A stretch of DNA of 64,000 bases, taken from the NCBI GenBank assembly GCA_963750295.1, contig CAVVPY010000001.1:620001-684000 (forward strand), in the 5' to 3' direction. This document shows positions 25,027 through 33,980 of the stretch, in pieces. Source of the DNA: CAVVPY01 sp963750295. Its GTDB lineage: Bacteria; Actinomycetota; Actinomycetes; Mycobacteriales; Jatrophihabitantaceae. The notes under the pieces were generated by a model, which saw nothing but the letters and a program-made list of their open reading frames with translations, was not told the DNA's origin and made no database searches. Within the stretch, counting starts at the first letter, position 1. The number at the start of each line of letters is the position of its first letter. The position numbers were made by a program, and so were the translations under genes.

Positions 25027-25740
25027 ATGAGTGCAGCCATGGCAAGCAGAGCGACCAAGCGACGGGTCCTCGTCGTCGACGACGAGGAGAACGTCACGCA
25101 CCTGGTGTCCTCGGCGCTGCGCTTCGACGGCTTCGAGACGATGACGGCCGACAGCGGCACCGCCGCGCTTCACAAGATCGCCGAGTACGACCCCGACCTC
25201 GTCGTGCTCGACGTGATGATGCCCGGCCGGGACGGGTTCGGCGTGCTCCAGGAGTTGCGCGCGTCTGGCTCGCAGGTGCCGGTCATCTTCCTCACCGCGC
25301 GTGACGCCGCGACCGACCGGGTCAGCGGACTGCGGGCCGGCGCCGACGACTACGTCGTCAAGCCGTTCAGCATCGAAGAACTGCTGGCCCGCGTGCATGC
25401 GGTACTTCGCCGCTCGGTCGCCGACGACGCCCGGGACGGCATCCTGCGCATCGCCGATCTCGAACTCGACGAGAACAGCCACGAGGTCACCCGCGCCGGC
25501 GTCGAGGTGCACCTGACCGCCACGGAGTTCGAGCTCCTGCGCTACCTGATGCGCAACGAGCGGGTCGTCCTGTCGAAGGCGCAGATACTCGACCGGGTGT
25601 GGAAGTACGACTTCCAGGGTCAGTCCAACATCGTCGAGCTGTACATCGGTTACCTGCGCAAGAAGGTCGATTCGGTCGAGCCCAAGCTCATCCACACCAT
25701 CCGCGGAGCGGGCTATGTCATCAAGGCGCCGCGGGCGTGA
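25027..25740 (+). CDS. OmpR/PhoB-family response regulator
   Basis: A DNA-binding regulator phosphorylated by the kinase encoded next to it. From 25027 it has 237 residues: a receiver domain (RRVLVVDDEENVTHLV, phospho-acceptor Asp at about 62 in LVVLDVMMPGRDGF, then LTARDA and the KPFS switch Lys) and a C-terminal winged helix (LTATEFELLRYLMRNERVVLSKAQILDRVW, GYLRKKVD, IRGAGYVI). It resembles the MprA/PrrA/TrcR group. In-frame starts at 25015 and 25024 are possible; GGGAG best serves 25027. Confidence 0.9.
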   Translation: MSAAMASRATKRRVLVVDDEENVTHLVSSALRFDGFETMTADSGTAALHKIAEYDPDLVVLDVMMPGRDGFGVLQELRASGSQVPVIFLTARDAATDRVSGLRAGADDYVVKPFSIEELLARVHAVLRRSVADDARDGILRIADLELDENSHEVTRAGVEVHLTATEFELLRYLMRNERVVLSKAQILDRVWKYDFQGQSNIVELYIGYLRKKVDSVEPKLIHTIRGAGYVIKAPRA

Positions 25741-25761
25741 ACCTGCCCTCGTGACGCCCCG

Positions 25762-27339
25762 ATGAGCGGCGTCGAATTCGTGCCGACGGCGCCCCCGCCG
25801 CCCCCGCCGGCCGGCGCGTGGTCGGCGACCGAGCCGCCGGACGTCCGTGGCGAGCCGGTCGAGGGCGAGCCATCGGGCGCGACGGCGCCGCGGCTGGGCA
25901 GGCGCAGCCTCACGTCCCGGTTGGTGACCGGCGTGGTCGGCCTGGTCGTCGTCCTCGTCCTGGCCATTGGCGGCGGCACGTACTTCGCCCTGCGCGCGTT
26001 CCTCGCCGAGCGGCTCGACCAGCAACTACAGGGCACCGTGCGGGGCACCCCGCTCGACAGCCTGTTCTCGGACGAGTTCCGCCAGTCCGCGCTCGGGCTT
26101 CGGCCACCACAGGGCGTGTGGGCGGTCGCACTCGATACGAGCGGCAACTTCATCGGGTACTCGGCGAACAGCGTGGTGCAGCAGATGCACCTGTCCCGGA
26201 TCGACCGCGCCCGGCTCGCCACCGTGCCTGCCGAGCGGCCGATCAGCGTGGAGACCACGGACGGGCACGAACTGCGGGTCCTCACCCAACAGGCGAAGGC
26301 CACCGCGAACGGCATCACCGAACGGGCTGTCGCCGTCATCGGGCTGTCGACCGATGAGGAACGCCGCACGCTCTCACGGGTGCTGGCCCTCGAGATCATC
26401 ATCGGCGGCAGTGCGATCGTGATCGCGATCTTCGCGACCTACGGTGGCGTGCGGTTCAGCCTGCGCGGGCTGCGCCGGGTCACCACCACCGCGCAGGACG
26501 TGGCCGCCGAGCTGTCACCGTCCGGCGCCGGACTCGACCGGCGGGTGCCAGTGACCGAGGAGGGCACCGAAATCGCCCAGCTGACGGACTCGATGAACAC
26601 GCTGCTCTTCGCCGTCGAAACCCAGTTCGCCGCACGCATCGAGAGTGAGGAGCGGATGCGGCAGTTCCTCGCCGACGCCTCTCACGAACTGCGGACGCCG
26701 CTCACGTCCATCCGGGGCTTCGCCGAGCTGGCCCGCATGCAGCGAGCCGTGGGGCAGTCGGGTGAGGACAACATCGGCCGCATCGAGAACGAGGGCACCC
26801 GGATGTCGCGGCTGGTCGAAGACCTGCTGATGCTCGCGCGCGGTGATTCGGGCGCAACCGCGCGAGCGCACGAGCCGGTCGACGTCACCCGGTTGGTGAC
26901 CGACGCGGTCAGTAGTTCGCGGGCCGCGTACCCCGAGCGGGACATCTACCTCGACGTGACGCCGAGCTATGTGGTGCTCGGCGACTACGACCAGCTGCTG
27001 CGCGTCGTGCGCAACCTGATCGCCAACGCCGCCGTCCACACACCGCCGATGTCGCCGATCCGGGTGCGCGGGTTCGCGGCCGGTGCCGAGGGCAGCGGGG
27101 CTCCCGGTGTCGCCATCCAGGTCGTCGACGGCGGTCCCGGACTCTCGGCCGAGGACGCTGCGCATGTCTTCGAGCGGTTCTGGCGCGCAGACAAGGCGCG
27201 GACCCGGGCGCGTGGTGGCAGCGGCTTGGGGCTGTCGATCGTCGCGTCCATCGTGCAGGCGCACGGCGGGACGGTCCGGTTCGACAGCTCCGTCGAGGCG
27301 GGCAGCGTGGTCACGGTGTGGCTGCCGGCGCCTAGGTGA
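25762..27339 (+). CDS. Membrane sensor histidine kinase
   Basis: A 525-residue partner of the preceding regulator. It has a Pro-rich cytoplasmic N-terminus, a first TM at about 55-78, an extracellular sensor of about 135 residues, a second TM at about 212-232 and a HAMP-like linker. The DHp domain carries the phospho-acceptor His308 in DASHELRTPLTS, and the ATPase domain has LIANAAVHTP (N box), DGGPGLS (G1), FERFWRADKAR (F) and GSGLGLSIV (G2). The stimulus is unknown. Only 21 bp separates it from the regulator, so they form one operon. Confidence 0.92.
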   Translation: MSGVEFVPTAPPPPPPAGAWSATEPPDVRGEPVEGEPSGATAPRLGRRSLTSRLVTGVVGLVVVLVLAIGGGTYFALRAFLAERLDQQLQGTVRGTPLDSLFSDEFRQSALGLRPPQGVWAVALDTSGNFIGYSANSVVQQMHLSRIDRARLATVPAERPISVETTDGHELRVLTQQAKATANGITERAVAVIGLSTDEERRTLSRVLALEIIIGGSAIVIAIFATYGGVRFSLRGLRRVTTTAQDVAAELSPSGAGLDRRVPVTEEGTEIAQLTDSMNTLLFAVETQFAARIESEERMRQFLADASHELRTPLTSIRGFAELARMQRAVGQSGEDNIGRIENEGTRMSRLVEDLLMLARGDSGATARAHEPVDVTRLVTDAVSSSRAAYPERDIYLDVTPSYVVLGDYDQLLRVVRNLIANAAVHTPPMSPIRVRGFAAGAEGSGAPGVAIQVVDGGPGLSAEDAAHVFERFWRADKARTRARGGSGLGLSIVASIVQAHGGTVRFDSSVEAGSVVTVWLPAPR

Positions 27340-27364
27340 ACCGAGAACAGGCACAATCGACCGC

Positions 27365-27721
27365 GTGGCCCCGCGTGATCCGTCCGATCTCGACCCAGCG
27401 ATCGCCGCGCGCCTGAAGCGCGACGCCGCGGGACTCGTCGCCGCGGTGGTCCAGCAGCACGACACCGGCGAAGTGCTGATGGTGGGCTGGATGGACGACG
27501 AGGCACTGCACCGCACGCTGACGACCGGCCGCGCCACGTACTGGTCGCGCTCACGCCAGGAGTACTGGGTCAAGGGCGAGAGCTCCGGGAACGAGCAGCA
27601 GGTGGCCTCTGTCGCGCTCGACTGCGACGGCGACGCGGTGCTGGTGCGCGTCCACCAGGTCGGCGTGGCGTGCCACACCGGTGATCGGACCTGTTTCGAC
27701 GCCGGGCTGGTCCTGGGATGA
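27365..27721 (+). CDS. hisI: Phosphoribosyl-AMP cyclohydrolase
   Basis: Third step of histidine synthesis, opening the purine ring of PR-AMP. 118 residues, stand-alone (no HisE fusion). Zinc and magnesium motifs: VLMVGWMDDEALHRTL, TYWSRSRQEYWVKGESSGN, LDCDGDAVLVRV and CHTGDRTCF with the Cys ligands. The frame is open upstream, but CACAAT sits 7 nt before the GTG at 27365 and the kinase ends at 27339, which supports this start. ATGA overlap with trpE couples histidine and tryptophan genes. Confidence 0.94.
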   Translation: MAPRDPSDLDPAIAARLKRDAAGLVAAVVQQHDTGEVLMVGWMDDEALHRTLTTGRATYWSRSRQEYWVKGESSGNEQQVASVALDCDGDAVLVRVHQVGVACHTGDRTCFDAGLVLG

Positions 27722-29238
27722 CCGATGCGAGGATCACCCGCGCCGACCTCGACGGGCTGGCCCGGACGCATCGCCTCGTGCCGATCACGCGCAGCCTGTT
27801 CGCTGACGGCGAGACGCCGGTCGGGGTCTACCGCAAGCTCGCCGCGGGGCGGCCGGGGACGTTCCTGCTCGAGTCCGCCGAGGCAGGCGCATCGTTCTCG
27901 CGCTGGTCCTTCGTCGGCGTGAATTCGCAGGCGACGCTCTCGGTCGACGGCGACACCGCCGTGTGGACCGGCGCCGTCCCGGACGGGTTGCCGACGTCCG
28001 GTGACCCGCTGGACGTGCTCGGCACATCGTGGCGCTCGCTGACCGGGCCGCGCCTGCCCGGCCTGCCGCCGCTCACCGGGGGGTTCGTCGGTTACCTGGC
28101 CTACGACGTCGTGCGCCGCCTGGAGCGGCTGCCGGACAAGGCCGTCGACGATCTCGGGCTGCCCGAGTTCACCATGCTGCTGTGCACCGACCTGGCGGCG
28201 GTGGACCACCACGAGTGCACCGTGGTGCTGATCGCCAATGCGCTGCTGCACCCGGGCATGACGACCGCGGACCTGGACGCGGCGTACGCGGACGCGACCG
28301 CCCGGCTCGATGCGATGGCGCGTGATCTGGCCACCCCGGCGCCGCCCACGGTCGCGACGATCGCGGCGGCGCCGCCGAAGGACGCGACCTCGAGCGCCGC
28401 CCCGGGCGAGTACGTCGCCGCGGTCGAGCAGTGCATCGAGGCGATCCGCGCGGGCGAGGTGTTCCAGATCCTGCCGTCGCAACGGTTCGAGGCGATCACC
28501 GACGCCGACCCGTTCGACGTCTACCGCGTTCTGCGCACGCTCAACCCGTCGCCGTACATGTACTACGTGTGCCTGGACGGGTTCGACATCGTCGGTTCGA
28601 GCCCCGAGGCGCTGGTCACCGTCCAGGACGGCCGGGCGACGATCCACCCGATCGCCGGAACCCGCAAGCGCGGCGCGACACCCGAGCGCGACGCCGAACT
28701 GGTCACGGAACTGGTCAACGATCCCAAGGAACGGGCCGAGCACGTGATGCTCGTCGACCTCGCGCGCAACGACCTGGGCCGCATCTGTGCGCCCGGAACC
28801 GTCGAGGTGATCGAGTTCGGGGTCGTCGAGCGGTACAGCCACGTGTGGCACATCGTCTCGACCGTCACCGGCCGGGTTGCCGACGGCAAGGACGCGCTGG
28901 ACGTCTTCGTGGCCGCGTTCCCGCACGGGACGGTCTCGGGGGCGCCCAAGGTGCGCGCGATGGAGTTGATCGACGAGTTGGAGCCGGTGCGCCGCGGCAT
29001 CTACGCGGGTGCGGTCGGCTACTTGGACGCGGCCGGCGACCTGGACATGGCGATCGCGATCCGCACGGCGGTCATGCGCGACGGGGTGGCGTACGTACAG
29101 GCCGCGGCGGGGGTCGTCGCCGACAGCATCCCCGAACTCGAGGAGAAGGAGACCCGCAACAAGGCGCGCGCCGTGTTGCAGGCGATCGCCACCGCCGAGA
29201 CGCTGCGACCGGTCACCGGAGCGACGGCCGAGGCATGA
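27718..29238 (+). CDS. trpE: Anthranilate synthase component I
   Basis: Chorismate plus ammonia to anthranilate, first committed step to tryptophan. 506 residues. The N-terminal part carries FLLESAEAG, the LLES motif through which tryptophan inhibits the enzyme. The chorismate-binding half has IRAGEVFQILPSQRF, SPYMYYVCLDGFDIVGSSPEALV, IAGTRKRGATPERD, LVDLARNDLGRI, FPHGTVSGAPKVRAMELIDELEP and GYLDAAGDLDMAIAIRT. ATG overlaps the hisI stop and the stop overlaps the next gene. The glutaminase component (trpG) and trpD are not in the window. Confidence 0.96.
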   Translation: MTDARITRADLDGLARTHRLVPITRSLFADGETPVGVYRKLAAGRPGTFLLESAEAGASFSRWSFVGVNSQATLSVDGDTAVWTGAVPDGLPTSGDPLDVLGTSWRSLTGPRLPGLPPLTGGFVGYLAYDVVRRLERLPDKAVDDLGLPEFTMLLCTDLAAVDHHECTVVLIANALLHPGMTTADLDAAYADATARLDAMARDLATPAPPTVATIAAAPPKDATSSAAPGEYVAAVEQCIEAIRAGEVFQILPSQRFEAITDADPFDVYRVLRTLNPSPYMYYVCLDGFDIVGSSPEALVTVQDGRATIHPIAGTRKRGATPERDAELVTELVNDPKERAEHVMLVDLARNDLGRICAPGTVEVIEFGVVERYSHVWHIVSTVTGRVADGKDALDVFVAAFPHGTVSGAPKVRAMELIDELEPVRRGIYAGAVGYLDAAGDLDMAIAIRTAVMRDGVAYVQAAAGVVADSIPELEEKETRNKARAVLQAIATAETLRPVTGATAEA

Positions 29239-29867
29239 CCGGCCGGCTGAGTGCTCGCGCGCAGTTCGTCCTGGCGCTCGTGCTCGACGTGGTCGGCGCG
29301 GGTGGAGCGCTGCTCGTGGCCGGTCGTGACTGGCAGACCCTGACCACACGGCGGTCGCGGCCGTTCGCCGACACCGTCCTCGGCGTCAGCGGGCGCACGA
29401 TCGACAGCCTGCCGACGGCGCTCGCCCTGGTCGCGCTCGCGGGATCGGTCGCGGTGCTGGCGACGCGCGGACTGCCCCGCCGGGCGGTGGGCGGACTCGT
29501 CGCGCTGGCCGGTGCCGGGCTGGCGTGGCGCTCGATCATCGCCATGTCCGCGATCGACTTCGGGCGCGCGCGCGAACTGGTTCGCGCCGAGCAGCACGTC
29601 AGCATCGGGTCGTCGTTCGTGCCGAGCGTGGCAACCCATCCCGCGTGGGCGGTGCTGTCGATCGCGTGCGGGCTGGTTGTCATGGCAGCCGGCGCGCTCG
29701 TCGCGGTGCGCGGCTCGGGCTGGACCGAACTCTCCGCGCGGTACGAGAATCCGGCCGGCCGGGCCGATCCCACCGACGCCTCCGAGCGGGCGCGGGCGGA
29801 CGCCCACCTGTGGTCAGCCTTCGATCGGGGCGACGATCCGACGAGTGACCCGCGCGACACAGAATGA
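29235..29867 (+). CDS. Trp-operon-associated membrane protein (TIGR02234 type)
   Basis: A 210-residue membrane protein matching the actinobacterial family found only beside trp genes (PF09534/TIGR02234). There are four hydrophobic segments: about 12-30, 57-72, 81-101 and 136-158. The GRDWQTL motif after the first segment is typical. ATG overlaps the trpE stop by 4 nt. Its biochemical role is not established; a function in tryptophan transport or regulation is only suggested by context. Confidence 0.82.
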   Translation: MTGRLSARAQFVLALVLDVVGAGGALLVAGRDWQTLTTRRSRPFADTVLGVSGRTIDSLPTALALVALAGSVAVLATRGLPRRAVGGLVALAGAGLAWRSIIAMSAIDFGRARELVRAEQHVSIGSSFVPSVATHPAWAVLSIACGLVVMAAGALVAVRGSGWTELSARYENPAGRADPTDASERARADAHLWSAFDRGDDPTSDPRDTE

Positions 29868-29878
29868 ATCTTGCGGGT

Positions 29879-29884
29879 TAGGCT
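29879..29884 (+). promoter_or_regulatory. Candidate -10 (TAGGCT) upstream of trpC
   Basis: TAGGCT lies in the short gap after the Trp membrane protein and would give a leader of about 58 nt before trpC, which has an AGGGGGA ribosome site at 29934-29940. It would allow trpC expression independent of hisI-trpE. No leader peptide or attenuator is evident. Confidence 0.4.
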
Positions 29885-29948
29885 CACCACAAGGGCTGGG
29901 CGGACGCACAGCGGGACAACTGAGTCGACGATCAGGGGGACGACCGAC

Positions 29949-30761
29949 GTGGCCGACGTGCTGGGCGACATCGTCGCAGGCGTCCTGGCGGACGTGCAGG
30001 CGCGCGAGGCCCGGCTTAGTGTGGCGGAACTCAAAGCACGAGCAGCTTCGATGCCGCCGGCCAAGGACGCACTGGCCGCGCTGCGAGCGCCGGGAGTCGG
30101 GGTCATCGCCGAGGTCAAACGCCGCAGCCCGTCCAAGGGTGCGCTGGCGACGATCATCGATCCCGCGGCGCTCGCCTGCGAGTACGAGGCCGGCGGAGCC
30201 CGGATGATCAGCGTGCTGACCGAGGGGCGCCGCTTCGGCGGCTCGCTCGACGACCTCGACGCGGTGCGTGCCGCAGTCGGCGTCCCGGTGCTGCGCAAGG
30301 ACTTCGTCGTCGGCCCGTACCAAGTACACGAAGCCCGCGCGCACGGTGCGGACGTGGTGCTGCTCATCGTCGCGGTGCTCGAGCAGAACGTCCTCATCGG
30401 CCTGCGCGAGCGGATCGAATCGCTCGGGATGACCGCGCTCGTCGAGGTGCACACCGAGGACGAGGCCTCGCGCGCGCTCGACGCGGGCGCTCGGGTCATC
30501 GGCGTCAATGCACGCAATCTGAAGACGCTCGACGTCGACCGTTCGACGTTCGAACGCATCGCGCCGGGACTGCCGAGCGGAGTCGTCAAGATCGCCGAGT
30601 CCGGCGTGCGGGGCCCGCTCGACCTGATCGAGTACGCCGCCGCAGGCGCGGATGCCGTGCTGGTCGGCGAGACTCTGGTGACACGATCGAACCCGCGCCA
30701 GGCCGTCGCAGAACTCGTCACCGCCGGCGCGCACCCGGCCACGCCACGCGCGTCGCGCTAG
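29949..30761 (+). CDS. trpC: Indole-3-glycerol phosphate synthase
   Basis: Ring-closing decarboxylation of CdRP to indole-3-glycerol phosphate. 270 residues, (beta/alpha)8. Signatures: VGVIAEVKRRSPSKG (catalytic Glu, Lys), YEAGGARMISVLTEGRRFGGSLDDL, VLRKDFVVGPYQVHEARAHGADVVLLI, VIGVNARNLKTLDVD and VKIAESGVRG. The frame is open to 29871, but VADVLGDIVAGVLADVQARE is the normal N-terminus, so the GTG at 29949 is taken. Its TAG stop overlaps the stop of the convergent amidohydrolase within CTAG. Confidence 0.95.
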   Translation: MADVLGDIVAGVLADVQAREARLSVAELKARAASMPPAKDALAALRAPGVGVIAEVKRRSPSKGALATIIDPAALACEYEAGGARMISVLTEGRRFGGSLDDLDAVRAAVGVPVLRKDFVVGPYQVHEARAHGADVVLLIVAVLEQNVLIGLRERIESLGMTALVEVHTEDEASRALDAGARVIGVNARNLKTLDVDRSTFERIAPGLPSGVVKIAESGVRGPLDLIEYAAAGADAVLVGETLVTRSNPRQAVAELVTAGAHPATPRASR

Positions 30762-31996
30762 CCCTTCGCGCGCACCCCGTGCCGCCACACCCCGGTCACG
30801 TTCGCCGGCTCGGCCAGCACCGCTACGTCGGTCAGCGGGTCGGTGGCGATCGTGATCACGTCCGCGTCCCAGCCCTCGGCCAGTACACCGGCGTGCGGAG
30901 CCTGCGGGCCGAGCGTCTCGGCGCCGGTGGCGGTTGCCGCCTCGATGACCTCCAACGGCGTGAGCCCGGCTGCGGCCAGCAGCGGTAGCTCGCCGCCGTT
31001 CTGACCCCACCCGACCGGTCGATCGGCACCGGATTGGAAGATGTCGGTGCCGACCGCGATCCGCACGCCCGCCTCGTGTGCGCGTGCTGTCGCATCGGCG
31101 TGGATGTCAGCGATCTCGACCAGCTTGCGGTGGTTCTCGGGGCTCATCCCGGAGGCACTGCCGGCGTGCAGCAGGCGTACGACGATGTAGCGGGTCGGCA
31201 CGAGGATCGCACCCAGTTCGCGCATCGCGGCGCACGCCTCGTCGTCGAGGTACGTGCCGTGCTCGATCGTCCGCACGCCCGCTTCGAGGGCTGCCATGAT
31301 TCCCGGCTTGCCGTGGCAGTGGGCCATCACGACGCGTTCGGCCAGCGCGGCGGTGTCGACGATCGCGTGCAGTTCATCGTGGCTGAACTGCTGATGGATC
31401 GGGTCATCGATCTCGGACAGCACCCCGCCGGACGCGCAGATCTTGATCACCCTGGCACCGAGGCGCAGCTGCTCGCGGACCGCGCGCACGCAGTCGCTGA
31501 CGCCGTCGCACAGCCGCTGCTCGCCGGTGCGCGTCGTCAGGTCGTGGACCCATTCCAGCGGGGTCGTGTGCAGGTCCCCGTGGCCACCCGTTGTCGACAG
31601 GATCGCGCCGGGGCCGTAGACCGACGGACCGGCGACCGTCCCCTCGTCGATCGCCCGGGCGAGGTGCACGCCGAGCCCGCCGGCCTCGCGGACACTGGTG
31701 AAGCCGGCCTGCAGCGCGGCCTCGGCGTCCTTGACGGTCCGCGCCGCGCGGGTGGGCAGCGCTTCGGTGTAGTAGGTGGCCAGCGCCGCGGTGCGCAGGC
31801 CGAAGAAGTGTCCGTGGCAGTCCCACAACCCCGGCATCACCACGGGCGTCTGCACGGTCACGTCGGCGGGGGTGTCGGGTGCTCCTGCCGCCGGCCCCAC
31901 GTACCCGAGCACCGGGCCGTCCAGGATCACCACCGCGTTGGTGATCGGCTCGCCCCGGCCGGGGATCAGCAGGTCCGCCTCGATGCGTGTCGCCAC
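30758..31996 (-). CDS. Amidohydrolase (imidazolonepropionase/prolidase-like)
   Basis: A 412-residue metal-dependent hydrolase. The metal ligands follow the superfamily order: DCHGHF near 60-65 (His-x-His), the bridging Lys in RVIKICASGG, His in AHCHGK and in IEHGTYLD, and Asp in VGTDIFQSG. The N-terminal strands LIPGRGEPITNAVVILDG and C-terminal GWDADVITIATDPL form the composite beta domain. Substrates in this group include cyclic amides and dipeptides; none can be specified here. The frame is open further upstream into the methyltransferase; GTG 31996 lies 6 bp after that gene's stop. Confidence 0.87.
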   Translation of the reverse strand: MATRIEADLLIPGRGEPITNAVVILDGPVLGYVGPAAGAPDTPADVTVQTPVVMPGLWDCHGHFFGLRTAALATYYTEALPTRAARTVKDAEAALQAGFTSVREAGGLGVHLARAIDEGTVAGPSVYGPGAILSTTGGHGDLHTTPLEWVHDLTTRTGEQRLCDGVSDCVRAVREQLRLGARVIKICASGGVLSEIDDPIHQQFSHDELHAIVDTAALAERVVMAHCHGKPGIMAALEAGVRTIEHGTYLDDEACAAMRELGAILVPTRYIVVRLLHAGSASGMSPENHRKLVEIADIHADATARAHEAGVRIAVGTDIFQSGADRPVGWGQNGGELPLLAAAGLTPLEVIEAATATGAETLGPQAPHAGVLAEGWDADVITIATDPLTDVAVLAEPANVTGVWRHGVRAKG

Positions 31997-32001
31997 ACGG
32001 C

Positions 32002-32613
32002 TCAATCTGCCACGCGAACGATGGTGACGGCGAAGGCGTCCTCGGGGCACCACGGCCGCAGGTCCCAGGTGGCGAAGCGCTGCTCGACGAGCAGGCCCGC
32101 GTCGCGGCAGTCGCGGTCAAAGGCGTCGACGGAGTAGTGCCGGTCGGTCGCGAAGCCGAGGATGATCACGCCGCCGGGGCGGATGTGCCGGGCGATCGAC
32201 TGCAGGACCGTTCCCTCGCTGCCGGGGGCGAGGAAGACCATCACGTTGCCGGCGAGGACGGCCGCGTCGAATCGATCACCGGGCAGGTCGAGCGTGGCCA
32301 GGTCGGCGACCAGCCAGCTCGGGCCCGGTACGTCCGCGGTCGCCGCCTCGATGAGCATCGGGTCGGCGTCCACGCCGAGGACGTCGTGGCCGCGGCGGTG
32401 CAACTCGCCGGCCACCCGGCCGGCGCCGCACCCGGCGTCGAGAATCCGTGATCCGCGACCGACGACGGTGTCGACGAAGCGGGCCTCGCCGGCGAGGTCG
32501 GCGCCCTCAGCCGCGAGCTTGCGGAAATGATCGAGGTAGTCGGACCTGTTCTCGCCGCCGCCGACGGTGAACCATCGCGGGCGGCCGGGTTCCCCGCCCT
32601 CGCCTGTCGTCAC
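32002..32613 (-). CDS. SAM-dependent methyltransferase (class I)
   Basis: A 203-residue soluble protein with the Rossmann-type SAM-binding order: ILDAGCGAGRVAGEL (motif I), VLGVDADPMLI (acidic end of strand 2), LVADLATLDL, and the HIRPGGVIILGF post-strand. YLDHFRKLAAEG precedes the fold. Substrate unknown. GTG at 32613 is preferred over an upstream in-frame ATG that would enter the trpB promoter region. It is co-directional with the amidohydrolase, 5 bp apart, so the pair is probably an operon. Confidence 0.85.
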   Translation of the reverse strand: MTTGEGGEPGRPRWFTVGGGENRSDYLDHFRKLAAEGADLAGEARFVDTVVGRGSRILDAGCGAGRVAGELHRRGHDVLGVDADPMLIEAATADVPGPSWLVADLATLDLPGDRFDAAVLAGNVMVFLAPGSEGTVLQSIARHIRPGGVIILGFATDRHYSVDAFDRDCRDAGLLVEQRFATWDLRPWCPEDAFAVTIVRVAD

Positions 32614-32654
32614 GCGCGAAACCCTGCCACATCCGGCCGGGACCCGCCGCTGGG

Positions 32655-32660
32655 TAGAGT
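32655..32660 (+). promoter_or_regulatory. -10 element (TAGAGT) of the trpBA transcript
   Basis: TAGAGT lies between divergent genes and is 7 nt from the GTG of a 12-codon open frame, so transcription should begin on that codon and give an 89-nt leader to trpB. Confidence 0.5.
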
Positions 32661-32667
32661 GCACGAC

Positions 32668-32706
32668 GTGCAGCAGATGTGCTCGAGCGGGCGATGGCAG
32701 GCGTGA
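32668..32706 (+). CDS. Candidate leader peptide upstream of trpB
   Basis: A 12-codon frame GTG to TGA encoding MQQMCSSGRWQA, with one Trp two codons before the last. It would be translated from a leaderless start. Trp leader peptides are known in actinobacteria, usually with tandem Trp codons, so a single Trp makes an attenuator role uncertain. No clear terminator hairpin lies between it and trpB (32707-32756). Confidence 0.35.
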   Translation: MQQMCSSGRWQA

Positions 32707-32756
32707 TTTTCCGCCACTGCCGTGCCTGACCCCGAGACAATGATCCGGAGCCTGCC

Positions 32757-33980
32757 ATGACCGTTGATGCCGCACGTCCGAACGTTCCCGATGCCCAGCC
32801 CGACGCCACCGGCCACTTCGGCCGCTACGGCGGCCGCTTCGTTCCCGAGGCCCTCGTGGCGGCGATCGACGAGCTCACGGCCGCATTCCATGCGACCCAG
32901 GCCGACCCTGAGTTCTGCGCGGAACTGACCCGCCTGCTGCGCGACTACACCGGCCGCCCGTCCCCGCTCACCGATGCCGAGCGATTCGGTGCGCATGCCG
33001 CGGGAGCGCGCATCCTGCTCAAGCGCGAGGACCTGAACCACACCGGCTCGCACAAGATCAACAACGTGCTTGGGCAGGCGCTGCTCACCCGGCGCATCGG
33101 CAAGAAGCGGGTCATCGCCGAGACCGGCGCCGGTCAGCACGGCGTTGCCACGGCAACCGCCGCCGCACTGCTCGGACTCGACTGCACTGTCTACATGGGC
33201 GAGGAGGACACCCGTCGCCAGGCACTGAACGTCGTGCGGATGCGCCTGCTCGGCGCCGAGGTCGTCCCCGTCACCACCGGCTCGCGCACCCTGAAGGACG
33301 CCATCAACGAGGCGATGCGCGACTGGGTCACCAACGTCGAGGACACCAACTACGTCTTCGGAACCGTCGCCGGTCCGCACCCGTTCCCGCTGATGGTGCG
33401 CGAGTACCAGCGCGTGATCGGCGACGAGGCCCGCGAACAGGTGCTCGACCGGGTGGGCCGCCTGCCCGACGCCGTCGCGGCGTGCGTCGGGGGTGGTTCG
33501 AACGCCATCGGCATCTTCACCGCCTTCGTGCCCGACGCGGACGTGCGCCTGGTCGGCTTCGAGGCAGGCGGCGACGGCGTCGACACCGGCCGGCATGCGG
33601 CATCGATCACCGGTGGTACGCCGGGCGTGCTGCACGGTGCGCGGTCCTACCTGTTGCAGGACGAGAACGGCCAGACCACGGAGTCGCACTCGATCTCGGC
33701 CGGCCTCGACTACCCGGGCGTTGGACCGGAGCACTCCTACCTGCACGACATCGGGCGGGCCGAGTACCGGCCGATCACCGACGCGCAAGCCATGTCGGCG
33801 TTCCGGTTGCTGTCGCAGACCGAGGGGATCATCCCGGCCATCGAGTCGGCGCACGCCCTGGCCGGCGCGCTGGACCTCGGCCGCGAGCTCGGCCCGGACG
33901 CCGTCATTCTCGTTAACCTGTCCGGACGCGGGGACAAGGACGTCGCGACCGCCGCCGACTACTTCGGGATCGAACGGTGA
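32757..33980 (+). CDS. trpB: Tryptophan synthase beta chain
   Basis: PLP enzyme condensing indole with serine to tryptophan, in the alpha2beta2 complex with TrpA. 407 residues. FGRYGGRFVPEAL opens the family region; the PLP Lys is in LNHTGSHKINN near residue 100; GAGQHGVATATAAALLGL, EEDTRRQALNVVRMRLLGAEV, the cofactor-phosphate loop CVGGGSNAIGIF and NLSGRGDKD are all present. ATG has a modest GGAG. The stop overlaps trpA by 4 nt. No defect seen. Confidence 0.96.
   Translation: MTVDAARPNVPDAQPDATGHFGRYGGRFVPEALVAAIDELTAAFHATQADPEFCAELTRLLRDYTGRPSPLTDAERFGAHAAGARILLKREDLNHTGSHKINNVLGQALLTRRIGKKRVIAETGAGQHGVATATAAALLGLDCTVYMGEEDTRRQALNVVRMRLLGAEVVPVTTGSRTLKDAINEAMRDWVTNVEDTNYVFGTVAGPHPFPLMVREYQRVIGDEAREQVLDRVGRLPDAVAACVGGGSNAIGIFTAFVPDADVRLVGFEAGGDGVDTGRHAASITGGTPGVLHGARSYLLQDENGQTTESHSISAGLDYPGVGPEHSYLHDIGRAEYRPITDAQAMSAFRLLSQTEGIIPAIESAHALAGALDLGRELGPDAVILVNLSGRGDKDVATAADYFGIER

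Noticed and set aside
29871..29948. Trp attenuator leader before trpC
   Set aside because: The short frame there (MNLAG) has no Trp codon and no competing hairpins are apparent.
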